From: an uncultured Clostridia bacterium
Lineage (GTDB): Bacteria; Bacillota; Clostridia; TANB77; CAG-508
DNA length: 45,645 bases
Assembly: GCA_944390395.1 (NCBI GenBank)
Contig: CALXPY010000008.1
Coordinates: 1 to 45,645, forward strand
Direction: 5' to 3'
Position numbers and translations under genes: made by a program. Numbering within the stretch: the first letter of the stretch is position 1; the number at the start of each line of letters is the position of its first letter. Shown here in pieces: positions 1 through 8,114 of the stretch. The notes beneath the pieces were generated by a model. The model was not told the DNA's origin and made no database searches. It worked only from the letters and a program-made list of their open reading frames with translations.

Positions 1-45
1 AGAGGTTAATAACTACAACTAAAGTAGGTTATCTAATGGTAAAAA

Positions 46-119
46 ACAGATGGCGTAAAATTCTTAAAATCCTGCGGTGGTTAAACACCGTGCCGGTTCG
101 ATTCCGGCCATCTGCACCA
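46..119 (+). tRNA. Truncated tRNA-Leu(UAA), 3' part only; probable attachment-site scar
   Basis: Bases 63-119 read as the 3' half of a bacterial tRNA-Leu: anticodon loop CTTAAAA (63-69, anticodon TAA), the 3' anticodon stem TCCTG, a long variable arm (CGGTG/CACCG), a T arm (GCCGG-TTCGATT-CCGGC, 92-108), acceptor CATCTGC (109-115), then A and an encoded CCA (117-119). The 5' half is missing: the bases before the loop (58-62) do not pair with TCCTG and no D arm fits. ACAGATG at 46-52 could pair 6 of 7 with the acceptor, so an internally deleted tRNA is also possible. Identity starting at the anticodon loop is what a tyrosine integrase leaves at the far end of an island, which would place the element to the left of the window. 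It cannot function as a tRNA as it stands. Confidence 0.75.
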
Positions 120-121
120 AA

Positions 122-153
122 AATAGAGTATTTTTTAAATACTCTATTTTTTT
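122..153 (+). terminator. Intrinsic terminator after the tRNA-Leu fragment
   Basis: A 12-bp perfect stem (122-133 with 137-148, centred on AGAGTATT/AATACTCT) has a 3-base loop and runs into a T tract. It lies 3 bases after the CCA end, as expected for a tRNA transcription terminator. Confidence 0.8.
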
Positions 154-166
154 ATTAATTTTGAAC

Positions 167-414
167 AAAAGGGACGGGGAATTTTGGCAGAGAATCAAGA
201 ATTTAAAAAGTATAGTCAAAAATCAACAAATTAATTGTTGATAAAGTGATATAATTATATATTTAATAATCCAGTAAAGGCTGGAATATGTAACAAAGCA
301 GAAGAATATGAATTTTCAAATTATAGAAAGATGAAAGATAATTACGAAGAGGAAGAATATGATTTTATAGATGTGGAAGGAGATAAAATCCTGCCAAAAT
401 CCCCCGTCCCTTTT
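167..414. mobile_element. Decayed IS200/RAYT-type element bounded by 24-bp inverted repeats
   Basis: The ends are inverted repeats: 167-190 (starts AAAAGGGACGGGG, ends TTTTGGCAG) matches the reverse complement of 391-414 at 23 of 24 positions. The 200 bases between them carry the last ~58 codons of a Y1 (IS200-like) transposase reading rightward. The right repeat doubles as the transposase C-terminal codons (LPKSPVPFF). RAYT-type transposases are known to mobilise short palindromic elements, so this looks like an internally deleted, non-autonomous derivative. Confidence 0.7.
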
Positions 415-426
415 TTTATTTTTTAA
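250..426 (+). pseudogene. C-terminal remnant of Y1/IS200-like (RAYT) transposase
   Basis: Reading from 250 to the stop at 424-426 gives about 58 residues that contain YIFNNPVKAGIC and EEYEFSNYRK. These match the conserved end of Y1_Tnp-family proteins (YIxxNPVKAG followed by a Y-x-(W/F)-S-x-Y segment). An in-frame stop at 247-249 and the lack of the upstream HUH and catalytic Tyr region show that only the C-terminal tail survives. The protein end falls inside the right inverted repeat, so gene and repeat belong to one unit. The family call rests on these motifs and is fairly secure; activity is excluded. Confidence 0.75.
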
Positions 427-460
427 AAAGGCCTATTCATTAATTTGAATAGGCCTTTTT
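425..460. terminator. Bidirectional terminator, 3' of adhE
   Basis: A 15-bp perfect stem (425-439 with 446-460, AAAAAGGCC...GGCCTTTTT) with a 6-base loop has A runs on one side and T runs on the other, so it can stop transcription from both directions. It lies just past the adhE stop codon on the minus strand. Confidence 0.9.
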
Positions 461-463
461 CTT

Positions 464-3082
464 TTATATTTCTTTTCCATAATAACTGTCTAGTAATATT
501 TGTTTTAATTCACTTACTAATGGTAGTCTTGGATTTGCAGTTGTACATTGATCTTCAAATGCTCTATCTGCTATCATGTCTACTTTACTTAAAAATTCAC
601 TTTCTGGTATTCCCATTTCTGCAAATGATTTTGGTATATTTAAATCTTTATTTAATTTCTTTATTTCTTCTATTAAAGAATTTACACCCTCTTCGTTTGT
701 ATATGCTGGGAAATACATTCTTCTTGATAAATCTGCATACTTTTTATCTGCTATAAAATATTCATATTTAGGGAAAGATACAAATTTAGTTGGTTTTTGA
801 CTATTATATCTTATTACATAAGGTAATAAAATTGCATTTGTTCTTCCATGTGATAAATGGAACTCTGCACCTATTTTATGTGCAAGTGAATGGTTAATTC
901 CTAAAAATGCATTAGTAAATGCCATTCCTGCAATAGTACTTGCATTATGCATCTTTTCTCTTGCTTCTTTATTATCACCATTATTATAAGCTTCTCTTAT
1001 ATTTTTAAATACTAATTCAACTGCTTTTTCTGCTAACCCATCAGTAAAGTCAGATGCCATATTTGAAACATAAGCTTCTATTGCATGTGTTAAAACATCC
1101 ATTCCTGTATCTGCTGTAACTGTTTTTGGTAAACTCATAACAAGATCTGGATCTACTATTGCTACATCTGGTGTTAATTCATAATCAGCAAGTGGATATT
1201 TTTTATTCAATTTTTTATCTGTAATAACCGCAAAAGATGTTACCTCTGATCCAGTTCCTGATGTAGTTGGAATTGCTACCATTTTTGCTTTTATTCCTAA
1301 TTTAGGGAATTTATAGGTACGTTTTCTAATATCCATAAATTTAAGTTTTAAACCTTCAACATCAGCTTCAGGATGCTCATAAAATAACCACATTCCTTTT
1401 GCTGCATCTATAGGACTTCCTCCTCCTAAAGCTATAATAACATCAGGTTTAAATTCATTCATCATTTTAACACCTTTATTAATAGTATCAAATGATGGAT
1501 CTGCTTCTACATCAGAAAATATTTCTGAGTGTACATATTCATTTCTTTTTCTTAAATGATATAGTAATTTATCAACATATCCTAATTTAACCATTGAAGG
1601 ATCTGTTACTATAAATGCTCTTGTAATATCTGGCATTTTCTCTAAATAAGCTATTGAACCTGCTTCAAAATATATTTTTTCTGGAATTTTAAACCATTGC
1701 ATATTAACTCTCCTTTTTGCTACTCTTTTTATATTTATTAAATTAACACTAGAAACATTGGCGGTTGTTGTATTTCCTCCAAATGTACCACAGCCCAATG
1801 TTAATGAAGGCATATTTGTGTTATAAATATCTCCTATAGCTCCGTGTGTTGATGGAGAGTTTACAATTATTCTTCCTACTTTTACTTTCTCAGAAAATTT
1901 TTCAATTGTATCTCTATCTTCTGAATGAATTACAGCTGAATGTCCTAATCCACCAAATTCTATAAGTTTTTCTGCTAGTTCAATTCCTTCATCTGAATTT
2001 TTAACTACATAATATGCTAAGACTGGACTTAACTTTTCTTTAGAAAATGGATACTCTATTCCTACTCCATTTTCTTTCAAAACTAAAACCTTTGTATCTT
2101 TTGGAACTTCTATATTTGCTCCCTTAGCAATATCGTAAGGACTTTTTCCTACTATATCAGAATTTAAAGCACAACCTTTTTCTGATATAAACATGCTATT
2201 TCTTAAATCATTCGTTTGTTGTTCATCTAAGAAATAACATCCTGCTTCTTTCATTAATTTTTCAAATTCTTCATGTATTTCTTCATCTACTATAACAGAT
2301 TGTTCAGAAGCACAAATCATTCCATTATCAAAAGCTTTTGAAAGTACTAAGTCATTAACAGAAGTTTTTAATTTTGCTGTTTTATCAATATAACATGGAA
2401 CATTACCAGGACCTACACCTAAAGCTGGCTTTCCTGATGAATATGCAGCCTTAACCATTCCGCTTCCGCCTGTAGCTAAAATTAAATTTACCCCTGGATG
2501 ATGCATAAGCATAGTTGTTGCTGTTATAGATGGCTCTTCTATCCATAAAATGCAATCCTCTGGCGCTCCTGCTTTTACAGCTGCATCTCTTAATATTTTT
2601 GCTGCTTCCACACTACATTTTTGTGCTGATGGGTGGAATCCAAATACTATAACGTTTCTTGTTTTTGCTGCAATTATTGATTTAAACATTGTTGTTGATG
2701 TAGGATTTGTTACTGGTGTAACACCTGCTATGATTCCTATTGGTTCTGCTATTTCTTCATATCCCTCTTCTTCATTTTTGTTTATTACTCCAACTGTTTT
2801 ATCATATTTTATACTATGATAAATATATTCTGTAGCGAACATGTTTTTTGTTATTTTGTCTTCATAAATACCTCTATTTGTTTCTTCAACTGCTAATTTT
2901 GCTAATTCCATGTGATGTTCTAATCCAGCCATTGCCATCTGTTTAACTATATTATCTACTTGCTCTTGATTAAGCTTTAAGTATTGTTCTGAAGCTTTTT
3001 TTGCTCTTGAAATTAAATTGTCTATCATATTTTTAATTTTCATTTCTTCTTCTGTTAACTCTACTTTTTGTTTTTCTTCCAT
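464..3082 (-). CDS. adhE: Bifunctional aldehyde-alcohol dehydrogenase AdhE
   Basis: This enzyme reduces acetyl-CoA to acetaldehyde and then to ethanol with NADH, in the cytosol, usually as helical filaments (spirosomes). At 872 aa it has the normal full length. The N-terminal CoA-acylating aldehyde dehydrogenase domain (about 15-450) has the catalytic Cys257 in [11 protein letters not shown] and a GVGPGNVP loop. The C-terminal iron-dependent alcohol dehydrogenase domain (about 460-870) has [11 protein letters not shown] for the cofactor and NHSLAHKIG...HLSHGRTN with the iron-binding histidines. AGGAGG precedes the ATG. It stands alone between two terminators. With the Por operon it forms a route from pyruvate to ethanol. 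No clear Rex site was found upstream. Confidence 0.98.
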   Translation of the reverse strand: MEEKQKVELTEEEMKIKNMIDNLISRAKKASEQYLKLNQEQVDNIVKQMAMAGLEHHMELAKLAVEETNRGIYEDKITKNMFATEYIYHSIKYDKTVGVINKNEEEGYEEIAEPIGIIAGVTPVTNPTSTTMFKSIIAAKTRNVIVFGFHPSAQKCSVEAAKILRDAAVKAGAPEDCILWIEEPSITATTMLMHHPGVNLILATGGSGMVKAAYSSGKPALGVGPGNVPCYIDKTAKLKTSVNDLVLSKAFDNGMICASEQSVIVDEEIHEEFEKLMKEAGCYFLDEQQTNDLRNSMFISEKGCALNSDIVGKSPYDIAKGANIEVPKDTKVLVLKENGVGIEYPFSKEKLSPVLAYYVVKNSDEGIELAEKLIEFGGLGHSAVIHSEDRDTIEKFSEKVKVGRIIVNSPSTHGAIGDIYNTNMPSLTLGCGTFGGNTTTANVSSVNLINIKRVAKRRVNMQWFKIPEKIYFEAGSIAYLEKMPDITRAFIVTDPSMVKLGYVDKLLYHLRKRNEYVHSEIFSDVEADPSFDTINKGVKMMNEFKPDVIIALGGGSPIDAAKGMWLFYEHPEADVEGLKLKFMDIRKRTYKFPKLGIKAKMVAIPTTSGTGSEVTSFAVITDKKLNKKYPLADYELTPDVAIVDPDLVMSLPKTVTADTGMDVLTHAIEAYVSNMASDFTDGLAEKAVELVFKNIREAYNNGDNKEAREKMHNASTIAGMAFTNAFLGINHSLAHKIGAEFHLSHGRTNAILLPYVIRYNSQKPTKFVSFPKYEYFIADKKYADLSRRMYFPAYTNEEGVNSLIEEIKKLNKDLNIPKSFAEMGIPESEFLSKVDMIADRAFEDQCTTANPRLPLVSELKQILLDSYYGKEI

Positions 3083-3209
3083 AATATCCTCCTAATATTC
3101 TTATGTTCATATTATTTCCAAAATATGTGTAAAATATAAATCTTTCCTCATCATTTTATAATAAGTTTATTAAATTATCAAGTTATATCAGAAAATTCTT
3201 ATTAACTTT

Positions 3210-3258
3210 AAGAACGCCTTTACAAATTCATAAATATTTGAATTTGTAAAAGCGTCTT
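3210..3258 (-). terminator. Terminator downstream of mazF
   Basis: A long hairpin pairs 3210-3230 with 3239-3258 (AAGACGCTTTTACAAATTC on the minus strand against its near complement), with two imperfect positions, followed by a T-rich stretch. It separates mazF from adhE. Confidence 0.7.
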
Positions 3259-3276
3259 CAAAGTTTAGTATTATAA

Positions 3277-3627
3277 TTATTCTTCTAATCCAAAACTTAC
3301 TCCTAATGCATTATTTAATTCTTCTATTATTTTTTCATTTTCTATATGGCCTATTTTTTCTTTAAGTCTACTTTTATCTATTGTCCTTATCTGTTCTGTT
3401 AATACTACAGAATCAGTTTTTAATCCACTTTCTTTTGGGCTTATTTCTATATGAGTAGGTAATTTACTTTTTCCGGTCTGTGATGTAATAGCCGCAGCAA
3501 TTACAGTTGGACTATGCTTATTTCCCATATCATTTTGTATAATTAATACTGGCCTTACTCCCCCTTGCTCTGATCCTACAACAGGACTTAAATCTGCATA
3601 AAACATATCTCCTCTTTTAACTATCAT
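3277..3627 (-). CDS. mazF: MazF/PemK-family endoribonuclease toxin (EndoA type)
   Basis: Members of this family cut mRNA at short specific sequences and are held in check by a MazE antitoxin. The N-terminus ([25 protein letters not shown]) is the conserved MazF/PemK signature, with the basic-hydrophobic strand order of the family and the [10 protein letters not shown] loop. I start it at the ATG at 3627 (116 aa): the upstream in-frame GTG at 3636 lies inside the Shine-Dalgarno AGGAGTG. In Bacillus the order is ydcC-alr-ndoAI-ndoA. Here the gene directly follows a YdcC/GerS-like gene, and neither alr nor an antitoxin gene lies between them. The toxin is intact, so an antitoxin must be elsewhere or be replaced. 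Confidence 0.95.
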   Translation of the reverse strand: MIVKRGDMFYADLSPVVGSEQGGVRPVLIIQNDMGNKHSPTVIAAAITSQTGKSKLPTHIEISPKESGLKTDSVVLTEQIRTIDKSRLKEKIGHIENEKIIEELNNALGVSFGLEE

Positions 3628-3727
3628 CTTCTTCACTCCTAATATTTGTGTATTTAAGGTTTATTTATTTGATATATTTTAAACTATTAGTTACAGATAG
3701 AAATATAGTCAAAAGAGTACAAACTAT

Positions 3728-4378
3728 TTAACTATTTATTTCTATCTTATTATATAATATGTAAACTAGATTTTTTTTGTTAATATCTTGTATAACTAAT
3801 TTTGCTATATTTCCTGTATTTCTGTCGATATATATTTTTTTATAAGATGCATATTTATTACCATTACTTGGTTTTACTTCCATAATAACATAATTGTTTT
3901 CTGATTTTATAGCATAGTTTTTACTTTGAGATTCTTTTTCTTTTTTATAATCTTCTATGAATGAATCCAATGATAAAAAATTTCCAGCAATATAATTATA
4001 ATTCTCATAAATATTACTTAAATTTAATTTTGTATTATTTATTTTTAAATTATTATTTTCATATATTATTTCTAAGCCTTCTATATTACTTGGCTCCCTT
4101 ACCACTTGTTTAAAACTATTAGCAGAATATTGTTGTTCTAAAAGATATTTATTAGTATTTTTATTACTTTCTACCGTTACTTCTAGCTCTGCATTATAAG
4201 AACTAATATTTAAAATATATTTTTCTATTTCCTCTAAACTTTTGTTACCTATATTATTAACAGAATTTGAAATTTTATTATCATTTTTTAACAAAAATAT
4301 TACAATTATTGTTAAAACTAAAATTATAAATAAAATTATTGGAATTATAATTTTTTTGTTAATCTTGATCTTTCCCAT
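3728..4378 (-). CDS. Membrane-anchored LolA-like protein, YdcC/GerS type
   Basis: The 216-aa protein has one N-terminal membrane helix (about 8-30), no lipobox Cys, and an exported domain. Its pattern (SLEEIEKYILNISSYNAELEVTVESNKNTNKYLLEQQY...FKQVVREPSNIEGLEIIYENNNLKI) resembles LolA-fold proteins such as Bacillus YdcC and Clostridioides GerS, which act in sporulation and germination at the spore envelope. Position supports this, since mazF follows by about 100 bases as in the ydcC-alr-mazEF neighbourhood. The family call is an inference from pattern and synteny. A role in spores is plausible but not shown. Confidence 0.6.
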   Translation of the reverse strand: MGKIKINKKIIIPIILFIILVLTIIVIFLLKNDNKISNSVNNIGNKSLEEIEKYILNISSYNAELEVTVESNKNTNKYLLEQQYSANSFKQVVREPSNIEGLEIIYENNNLKINNTKLNLSNIYENYNYIAGNFLSLDSFIEDYKKEKESQSKNYAIKSENNYVIMEVKPSNGNKYASYKKIYIDRNTGNIAKLVIQDINKKNLVYILYNKIEINS

Positions 4379-4395
4379 AAAAACCTCCTACGAAA

Positions 4396-4426
4396 AAAAG
4401 AGAATAGATATTATCTATTCTCTTTT
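4396..4426 (-). terminator. Terminator after dusB
   Basis: A 14-bp perfect stem (4396-4409 with 4413-4426, AAAAGAGAATAGAT) with a 3-base loop is followed on the minus strand by TTTTTTT. It closes the minD-minE-rodA-dusB unit and precedes the GerS-like gene, whose AGGAGG lies only a few bases further on. Confidence 0.88.
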
Positions 4427-4434
4427 ATTTATAT

Positions 4435-5406
4435 TCATAATGATTTAAAGTATTCTGTTATACAAGTTATTAATTCATCTTTAGTTTCAATTCTATTAAC
4501 TTTTTCTCTTATAATTGTCGCATTTTTTAAGTTTTTTATATAATACGAAATAAATTTTCTCATTTCCTTAATTCCTGTATTTTCTCCTAATTCTTCTACT
4601 TGTAAATTAATATGATTCAATATTATTTCTAATCTTTCTTCTAAGCTTATTTCTCTTAATGGCTCATTTTTAAGAGTATGGATTACTTCTTCAAAGATCC
4701 ATGGATTTCCAATAGTTGCTCTTCCTATCATAATTCCATCTACACCTGTTAATTCAAACATTTTTATTGCATCTTCTCCTGTTTTTATATCTCCATTTCC
4801 AATTACAGGAATAGTAACTGCATTTTTTACTTCTTTTATTATATTCCAATCTGCTTTACCTGAATAAAATTCACTTCTTGTTCTACCGTGTATTGTTATT
4901 GCTTTTGCTCCTGCCTTTTCAGCCATTTTAGCAAATTCTACAGCATTTATATTATTCTCATCCCATCCTTTTCTAAATTTAACTGTAACTGGAACTTTTG
5001 ATCCTTTAACTACCGCTTCTATTATATCTTTTGCCAATTCCATATTAAGCATTAATTTACTTCCATCGCCATTTTTTACAATCTTAGGAGCTGGGCATCC
5101 CATATTTATATCTACTATATCTGCAAATTCACTTACATAACTTGCTGCAAACTCCATTGCTTGTACATCACTTCCAAAAATTTGTACAGCAACTGGTCTC
5201 TTTTCATCTTTCATATTTAATAATTTTTTTGTTTTTTCGTCATTGTAAAATAATCCCTTACTACTAATCATTTCAGTATACACTAAGCCTGGATTAAATT
5301 TTTTTGTTATACGCCTAAATGGCAGGTTTGTTATTCCTGCCATTGGAGCTAATAAAAAATTATTTTCTAATTTTACATTTCCTATTTTTAGTTCTTTTAA
5401 ATACAT
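4435..5406 (-). CDS. dusB: tRNA-dihydrouridine synthase, DusB type
   Basis: This flavoenzyme reduces uridines in tRNA D-loops to dihydrouridine using NADPH. The 323-aa protein has the FMN TIM barrel with LLAPMAGITNLPFR near the start, the catalytic Cys104 in DINMGCPAPK, VTVKFRKGW, AITIHGRTR, and the IGNGDI and GVDGIMIGRA phosphate-binding strands, then the helical tRNA-binding C-terminus. Length and motif order are typical. It follows rodA by 11 bases and is the last gene of the minD operon, ending at a strong hairpin. Confidence 0.95.
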   Translation of the reverse strand: MYLKELKIGNVKLENNFLLAPMAGITNLPFRRITKKFNPGLVYTEMISSKGLFYNDEKTKKLLNMKDEKRPVAVQIFGSDVQAMEFAASYVSEFADIVDINMGCPAPKIVKNGDGSKLMLNMELAKDIIEAVVKGSKVPVTVKFRKGWDENNINAVEFAKMAEKAGAKAITIHGRTRSEFYSGKADWNIIKEVKNAVTIPVIGNGDIKTGEDAIKMFELTGVDGIMIGRATIGNPWIFEEVIHTLKNEPLREISLEERLEIILNHINLQVEELGENTGIKEMRKFISYYIKNLKNATIIREKVNRIETKDELITCITEYFKSL

Positions 5407-5417
5407 CTTTTTACCTT

Positions 5418-6524
5418 TTATTCTATAAATAATGTCTTTTGTCTTCTTCCACTTACATTTAAAACAATTGCAATTAATATTAGGTTTGTTAATAATGAAC
5501 TTCCCCCATAACTTACAAATGGTAACGGAATTCCTGTTATTGGGAGTAATCCCATTGTCATACCAATATTTTGTAATTCATGAAAGAAAAATATTCCTGT
5601 TATTCCTGCCACAATATAAGAACCTTCATCATCCTTTGCTGTTTTAGCAACGTATATCATTTTAGAAATTAATATAACATACAAAATTATTACTAAAGCT
5701 GCTACTATAAATCCTAACTCCTCACCAATAACTGCAAATATAAAGTCTGTTGTTTTTGGGTACAAAAATCCTAATTGTGTTTGATTTCCCTTAAAAAGTC
5801 CCATACCAAATAGTTGACCTGCTCCTATTGCTAACTTTGATTGTATAATGTTATAACCAGCTCCTCTAGGGTCTAAGTCTGGATTTAAAAATACATCTAT
5901 TCTTGCTTTTGCATGATCTGGCAATATAAAAAAATATGCTATTGGTACTAAAATAACCACTAATAGTATTGCTGTAATAATATATTTTTTATCTATTCCA
6001 GCAACAAAAAGCATAAATATAAGTGCAAAAATAAATGCTAAAGCTGTTCCATAATCGGGTTGCTTAATTATTAAAAGCAATGGTACTGCTAATGTTAATA
6101 GTATTAAGCCCAATTTTAAAAATCTATTTATCTCCCCTTTTCCTCTCTTTTGTATTTTATTAATTACATAAGTTAGGAAAAGAACCACTGCAATTTTAGC
6201 AAATTCGGATGGTTGAAGTGAAAATGGACCTATATTATACCAGCTAGTTGCTCCATTTATTGGTTCAGTGAATAAAACTCCTATTAACAAAATTATGGAT
6301 ATGCCATATAGTATTGGAGATATTTTTATCAAAAAACTATAATCAATAAAAATAACAACTATAACTACAGGTATGCTTATAATTAGCCATATAACTTGCT
6401 TTTTAAATTCATCATAATCAGAATTTTGAGTGGCAGAAAATAGTGCTACTAATCCAATTATACAAAGTACAATTGCACATACTAAAATTCCCCACTCAAT
6501 ATTTTTCAAAATTTTCTTTTTCAT
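5418..6524 (-). CDS. rodA: SEDS-family peptidoglycan polymerase RodA
   Basis: RodA polymerises lipid II into glycan strands during side-wall growth, paired with a class B penicillin-binding protein. The roughly 368-aa protein has about ten membrane helices and the SEDS signatures: PSEFAKIAVV, KQPDYGTAL, the extracellular loop with GAGYNIIQSKLAIGAGQLFGMG, FIFAVIGEELGF, and PLPFVSYGGSSLL near the C-terminus. I prefer the ATG at 6524, with GAGG 7 bases upstream, over the TTG one codon earlier. Its position behind minD-minE matches the common min-rodA arrangement in Clostridia and favours RodA over FtsW. Confidence 0.93.
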   Translation of the reverse strand: MKKKILKNIEWGILVCAIVLCIIGLVALFSATQNSDYDEFKKQVIWLIISIPVVIVVIFIDYSFLIKISPILYGISIILLIGVLFTEPINGATSWYNIGPFSLQPSEFAKIAVVLFLTYVINKIQKRGKGEINRFLKLGLILLTLAVPLLLIIKQPDYGTALAFIFALIFMLFVAGIDKKYIITAILLVVILVPIAYFFILPDHAKARIDVFLNPDLDPRGAGYNIIQSKLAIGAGQLFGMGLFKGNQTQLGFLYPKTTDFIFAVIGEELGFIVAALVIILYVILISKMIYVAKTAKDDEGSYIVAGITGIFFFHELQNIGMTMGLLPITGIPLPFVSYGGSSLLTNLILIAIVLNVSGRRQKTLFIE

Positions 6525-6550
6525 CAATTAACCTCATTAAAAGTATTAGA

Positions 6551-7096
6551 TTATATTGCTTTTTTCTCAGTCTCTATATTATCTGTTACCTCCACTTTTT
6601 CTTCTTCACTTTTTTCTTCGTTAATTTTTTCTTCTTTCTCTTGTTCTACAGCTTCTTCTGTTTTTTCCTCTTCTGGAACTGCTTCTTCTTTTTTAGTATT
6701 TTCTTCTTTTTCGCTAACTTCTTCTTTAATTTCAGTCTTTTCTTCTTTTTTATTTTCTTCTTTGCTCTCTTGTTCTGTTTTATTTTCTATTTTTCTTGCT
6801 TCATTTTTTATTGTTGTAATTGGTATATTAGCATATAAAGCTGGAGCTCCAACTGTGCCATCCTCATTTGTTTTATTTGTTAGTCTAACATCTATAGCTT
6901 TTTCATCTACATCTATATATTTTTTTATAACTTCTATTATTTCTTGTTTCATTAACTCTAAAAAGTCTGCAGATACATTGGCTCTATCTTGCATTAATAC
7001 TAGATGTAACCTTTCTTTAGCTGTATCTTTTGAATTTTCTTTTTGCTTATCTTTTTTGCCAAAATTTTTAAAGAAGTTTATTAAATTCTCAAACAT
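6551..7096 (-). CDS. minE: Cell division topological specificity factor MinE with long charged tail
   Basis: MinE stimulates the MinD ATPase and drives the Min oscillation that places the division site. Residues 1-103 look like a normal MinE: an amphipathic N-terminal helix (MFENLINFFKNF), the MinD-contact segment AKERLHLVLMQDRAN, and the dimerising domain to about residue 95. Residues 104-181 are an added tail made almost only of Glu, Lys, Thr and Val, probably disordered. Family members are usually 80-100 aa, so this one is nearly twice as long. It lies 18 bases after minD in the same operon. No minC is adjacent. The core call is secure; the tail's role is unknown. Confidence 0.92.
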   Translation of the reverse strand: MFENLINFFKNFGKKDKQKENSKDTAKERLHLVLMQDRANVSADFLELMKQEIIEVIKKYIDVDEKAIDVRLTNKTNEDGTVGAPALYANIPITTIKNEARKIENKTEQESKEENKKEEKTEIKEEVSEKEENTKKEEAVPEEEKTEEAVEQEKEEKINEEKSEEEKVEVTDNIETEKKAI

Positions 7097-7114
7097 ATCC
7101 TACCTCCGCTTGTC

Positions 7115-7909
7115 CTATTTTCTTTTAAAGAAACGCTTCAATTTAGCAAAAAAACCTTTCTCCCTTCCTGGAATTGTAACATCTATATTTTCTCCTAAAA
7201 TTCTTCTAGCAATTTCTATATACGCCTTTCCTGATGGTGCTTTATTATTGGTAACTACAGGCTCTCCTTTATTAGTTTGTGTAATTATATATTCATCATC
7301 TGGAACGACACCAATTAAATCAATAGATAATAAGTCCACAATATCTTCTACATCCATCATTTCACCTTTTTTTACCATATTAGGTCTTATTCTATTAATA
7401 ATTAATTCTGGATTTTTTATTTCTGATGCTTCTAATAATCCTACTATTCTATCTGCATCTCTTATTGCTGAAATCTCTGCTGTTGTCACTACAACTGCCC
7501 TGTTTGCACCAGCTATTGCATTTTTAAATCCTTGTTCAATTCCTGCTGGGCAATCTATTAAAATATAGTCAAATTCTTCTTTTAGTTTTCCTGTTAAATC
7601 TTTCATCTGTTCTTCATTTACTGCACTTTTATCTCTTGTTTGAGCTGCTGGAAGTAAAAATAGTTCTTGAAAACGTTTATCTTTTATTAAAGCTTGTCTT
7701 AATTTGCATTTTTCTTCTACAACGTCTACTATATCATATACTATTCTATTTTCTAGCCCCATTACAACATCAAGGTTTCTTAAACCGATATCAGTATCAA
7801 CTAAAACTACTTTTTTACCTCTTAAAGCTAAAGCTGCACCCAAATTAGCAGTTGTAGTTGTTTTACCTACTCCACCTTTTCCAGATGTTATAACTATAAC
7901 CTCACCCAT
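7115..7909 (-). CDS. minD: Septum site-determining ATPase MinD
   Basis: MinD is a ParA/MinD-family ATPase that binds the inner membrane in the ATP form and recruits MinC or MinE. The 264-aa protein has the deviant Walker A GKGGVGKTTTT at the start, VLVDTDIGLRNLD, FDYILIDCPAGIE, and a C-terminal amphipathic membrane-targeting helix (EKGFFAKLKRFFKRK). It is the first gene of the minD-minE-rodA-dusB unit, with a TTGATT-N17-TATAAT promoter about 60 bases upstream and a GGAGG site. The usual upstream partner minC, the actual inhibitor of FtsZ, is not present in front of it. Confidence 0.97.
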   Translation of the reverse strand: MGEVIVITSGKGGVGKTTTTANLGAALALRGKKVVLVDTDIGLRNLDVVMGLENRIVYDIVDVVEEKCKLRQALIKDKRFQELFLLPAAQTRDKSAVNEEQMKDLTGKLKEEFDYILIDCPAGIEQGFKNAIAGANRAVVVTTAEISAIRDADRIVGLLEASEIKNPELIINRIRPNMVKKGEMMDVEDIVDLLSIDLIGVVPDDEYIITQTNKGEPVVTNNKAPSGKAYIEIARRILGENIDVTIPGREKGFFAKLKRFFKRK

Positions 7910-7971
7910 TTTTTTCTCCTCCTTAATTTCGAGATACTTATTTTATAAAAATGCATATTATTAATGGTATT

Positions 7972-8000
7972 ATTATATACGAAATCTGGCAAAAAATCAA
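7972..8000 (-). promoter_or_regulatory. Vegetative-type promoter of the minD operon
   Basis: On the minus strand TTGATT (8000-7995), a 17-base spacer and TATAAT (7977-7972) match the SigA-type consensus closely. It lies about 63 bases before the minD start and drives minD-minE-rodA-dusB. Confidence 0.75.
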
Positions 8001-8074
8001 TGTAATTGGAAAAAATGTGTAAAAATTATATTTTTTGTTTATTTTCTAATATTCTTACACTCAATATTTTATAC

Positions 8075-8112
8075 AAAAAACTGTAAGTACAATTATTTAC
8101 TTACAGTTTTTT
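8075..8112 (-). terminator. Terminator of the pilin-like cassette cluster
   Basis: A 15-bp perfect stem (8075-8089 with 8098-8112, AAAAAACTGTAAGTA) is followed by T residues on the minus strand, directly after the stop of the 8115-9155 gene. It insulates the cluster from minD. Confidence 0.85.
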
Positions 8113-8114
8113 AT

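Noticed and set aside
46..119. tRNA-Leu(UAA) with a group I intron, the visible part being the 3' exon
   Set aside because: Such introns sit between U34 and A35, so the 3' exon would start at AAAA with an intron-terminal G before it. Here CTT of the loop is also present and no G precedes. An attachment-site copy fits better, though the left flank is not available to settle it.
445..756. Open frame opposite the adhE 3' end and other long frames opposite coding genes (for example 6443-6838, 6762-7568, 8576-9106, 36449-36904)
   Set aside because: They lie antisense to well-supported genes, are dominated by Leu/Phe/Ser from the AT-rich complement, and lack ribosome binding sites.
3083..3209. Rex operator or strong promoter in front of adhE
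   Set aside because: TTGATA and TATAAA occur on the minus strand but with a spacing of 15, and no TTGTTA-type inverted repeat is present, so I could not support a specific site.
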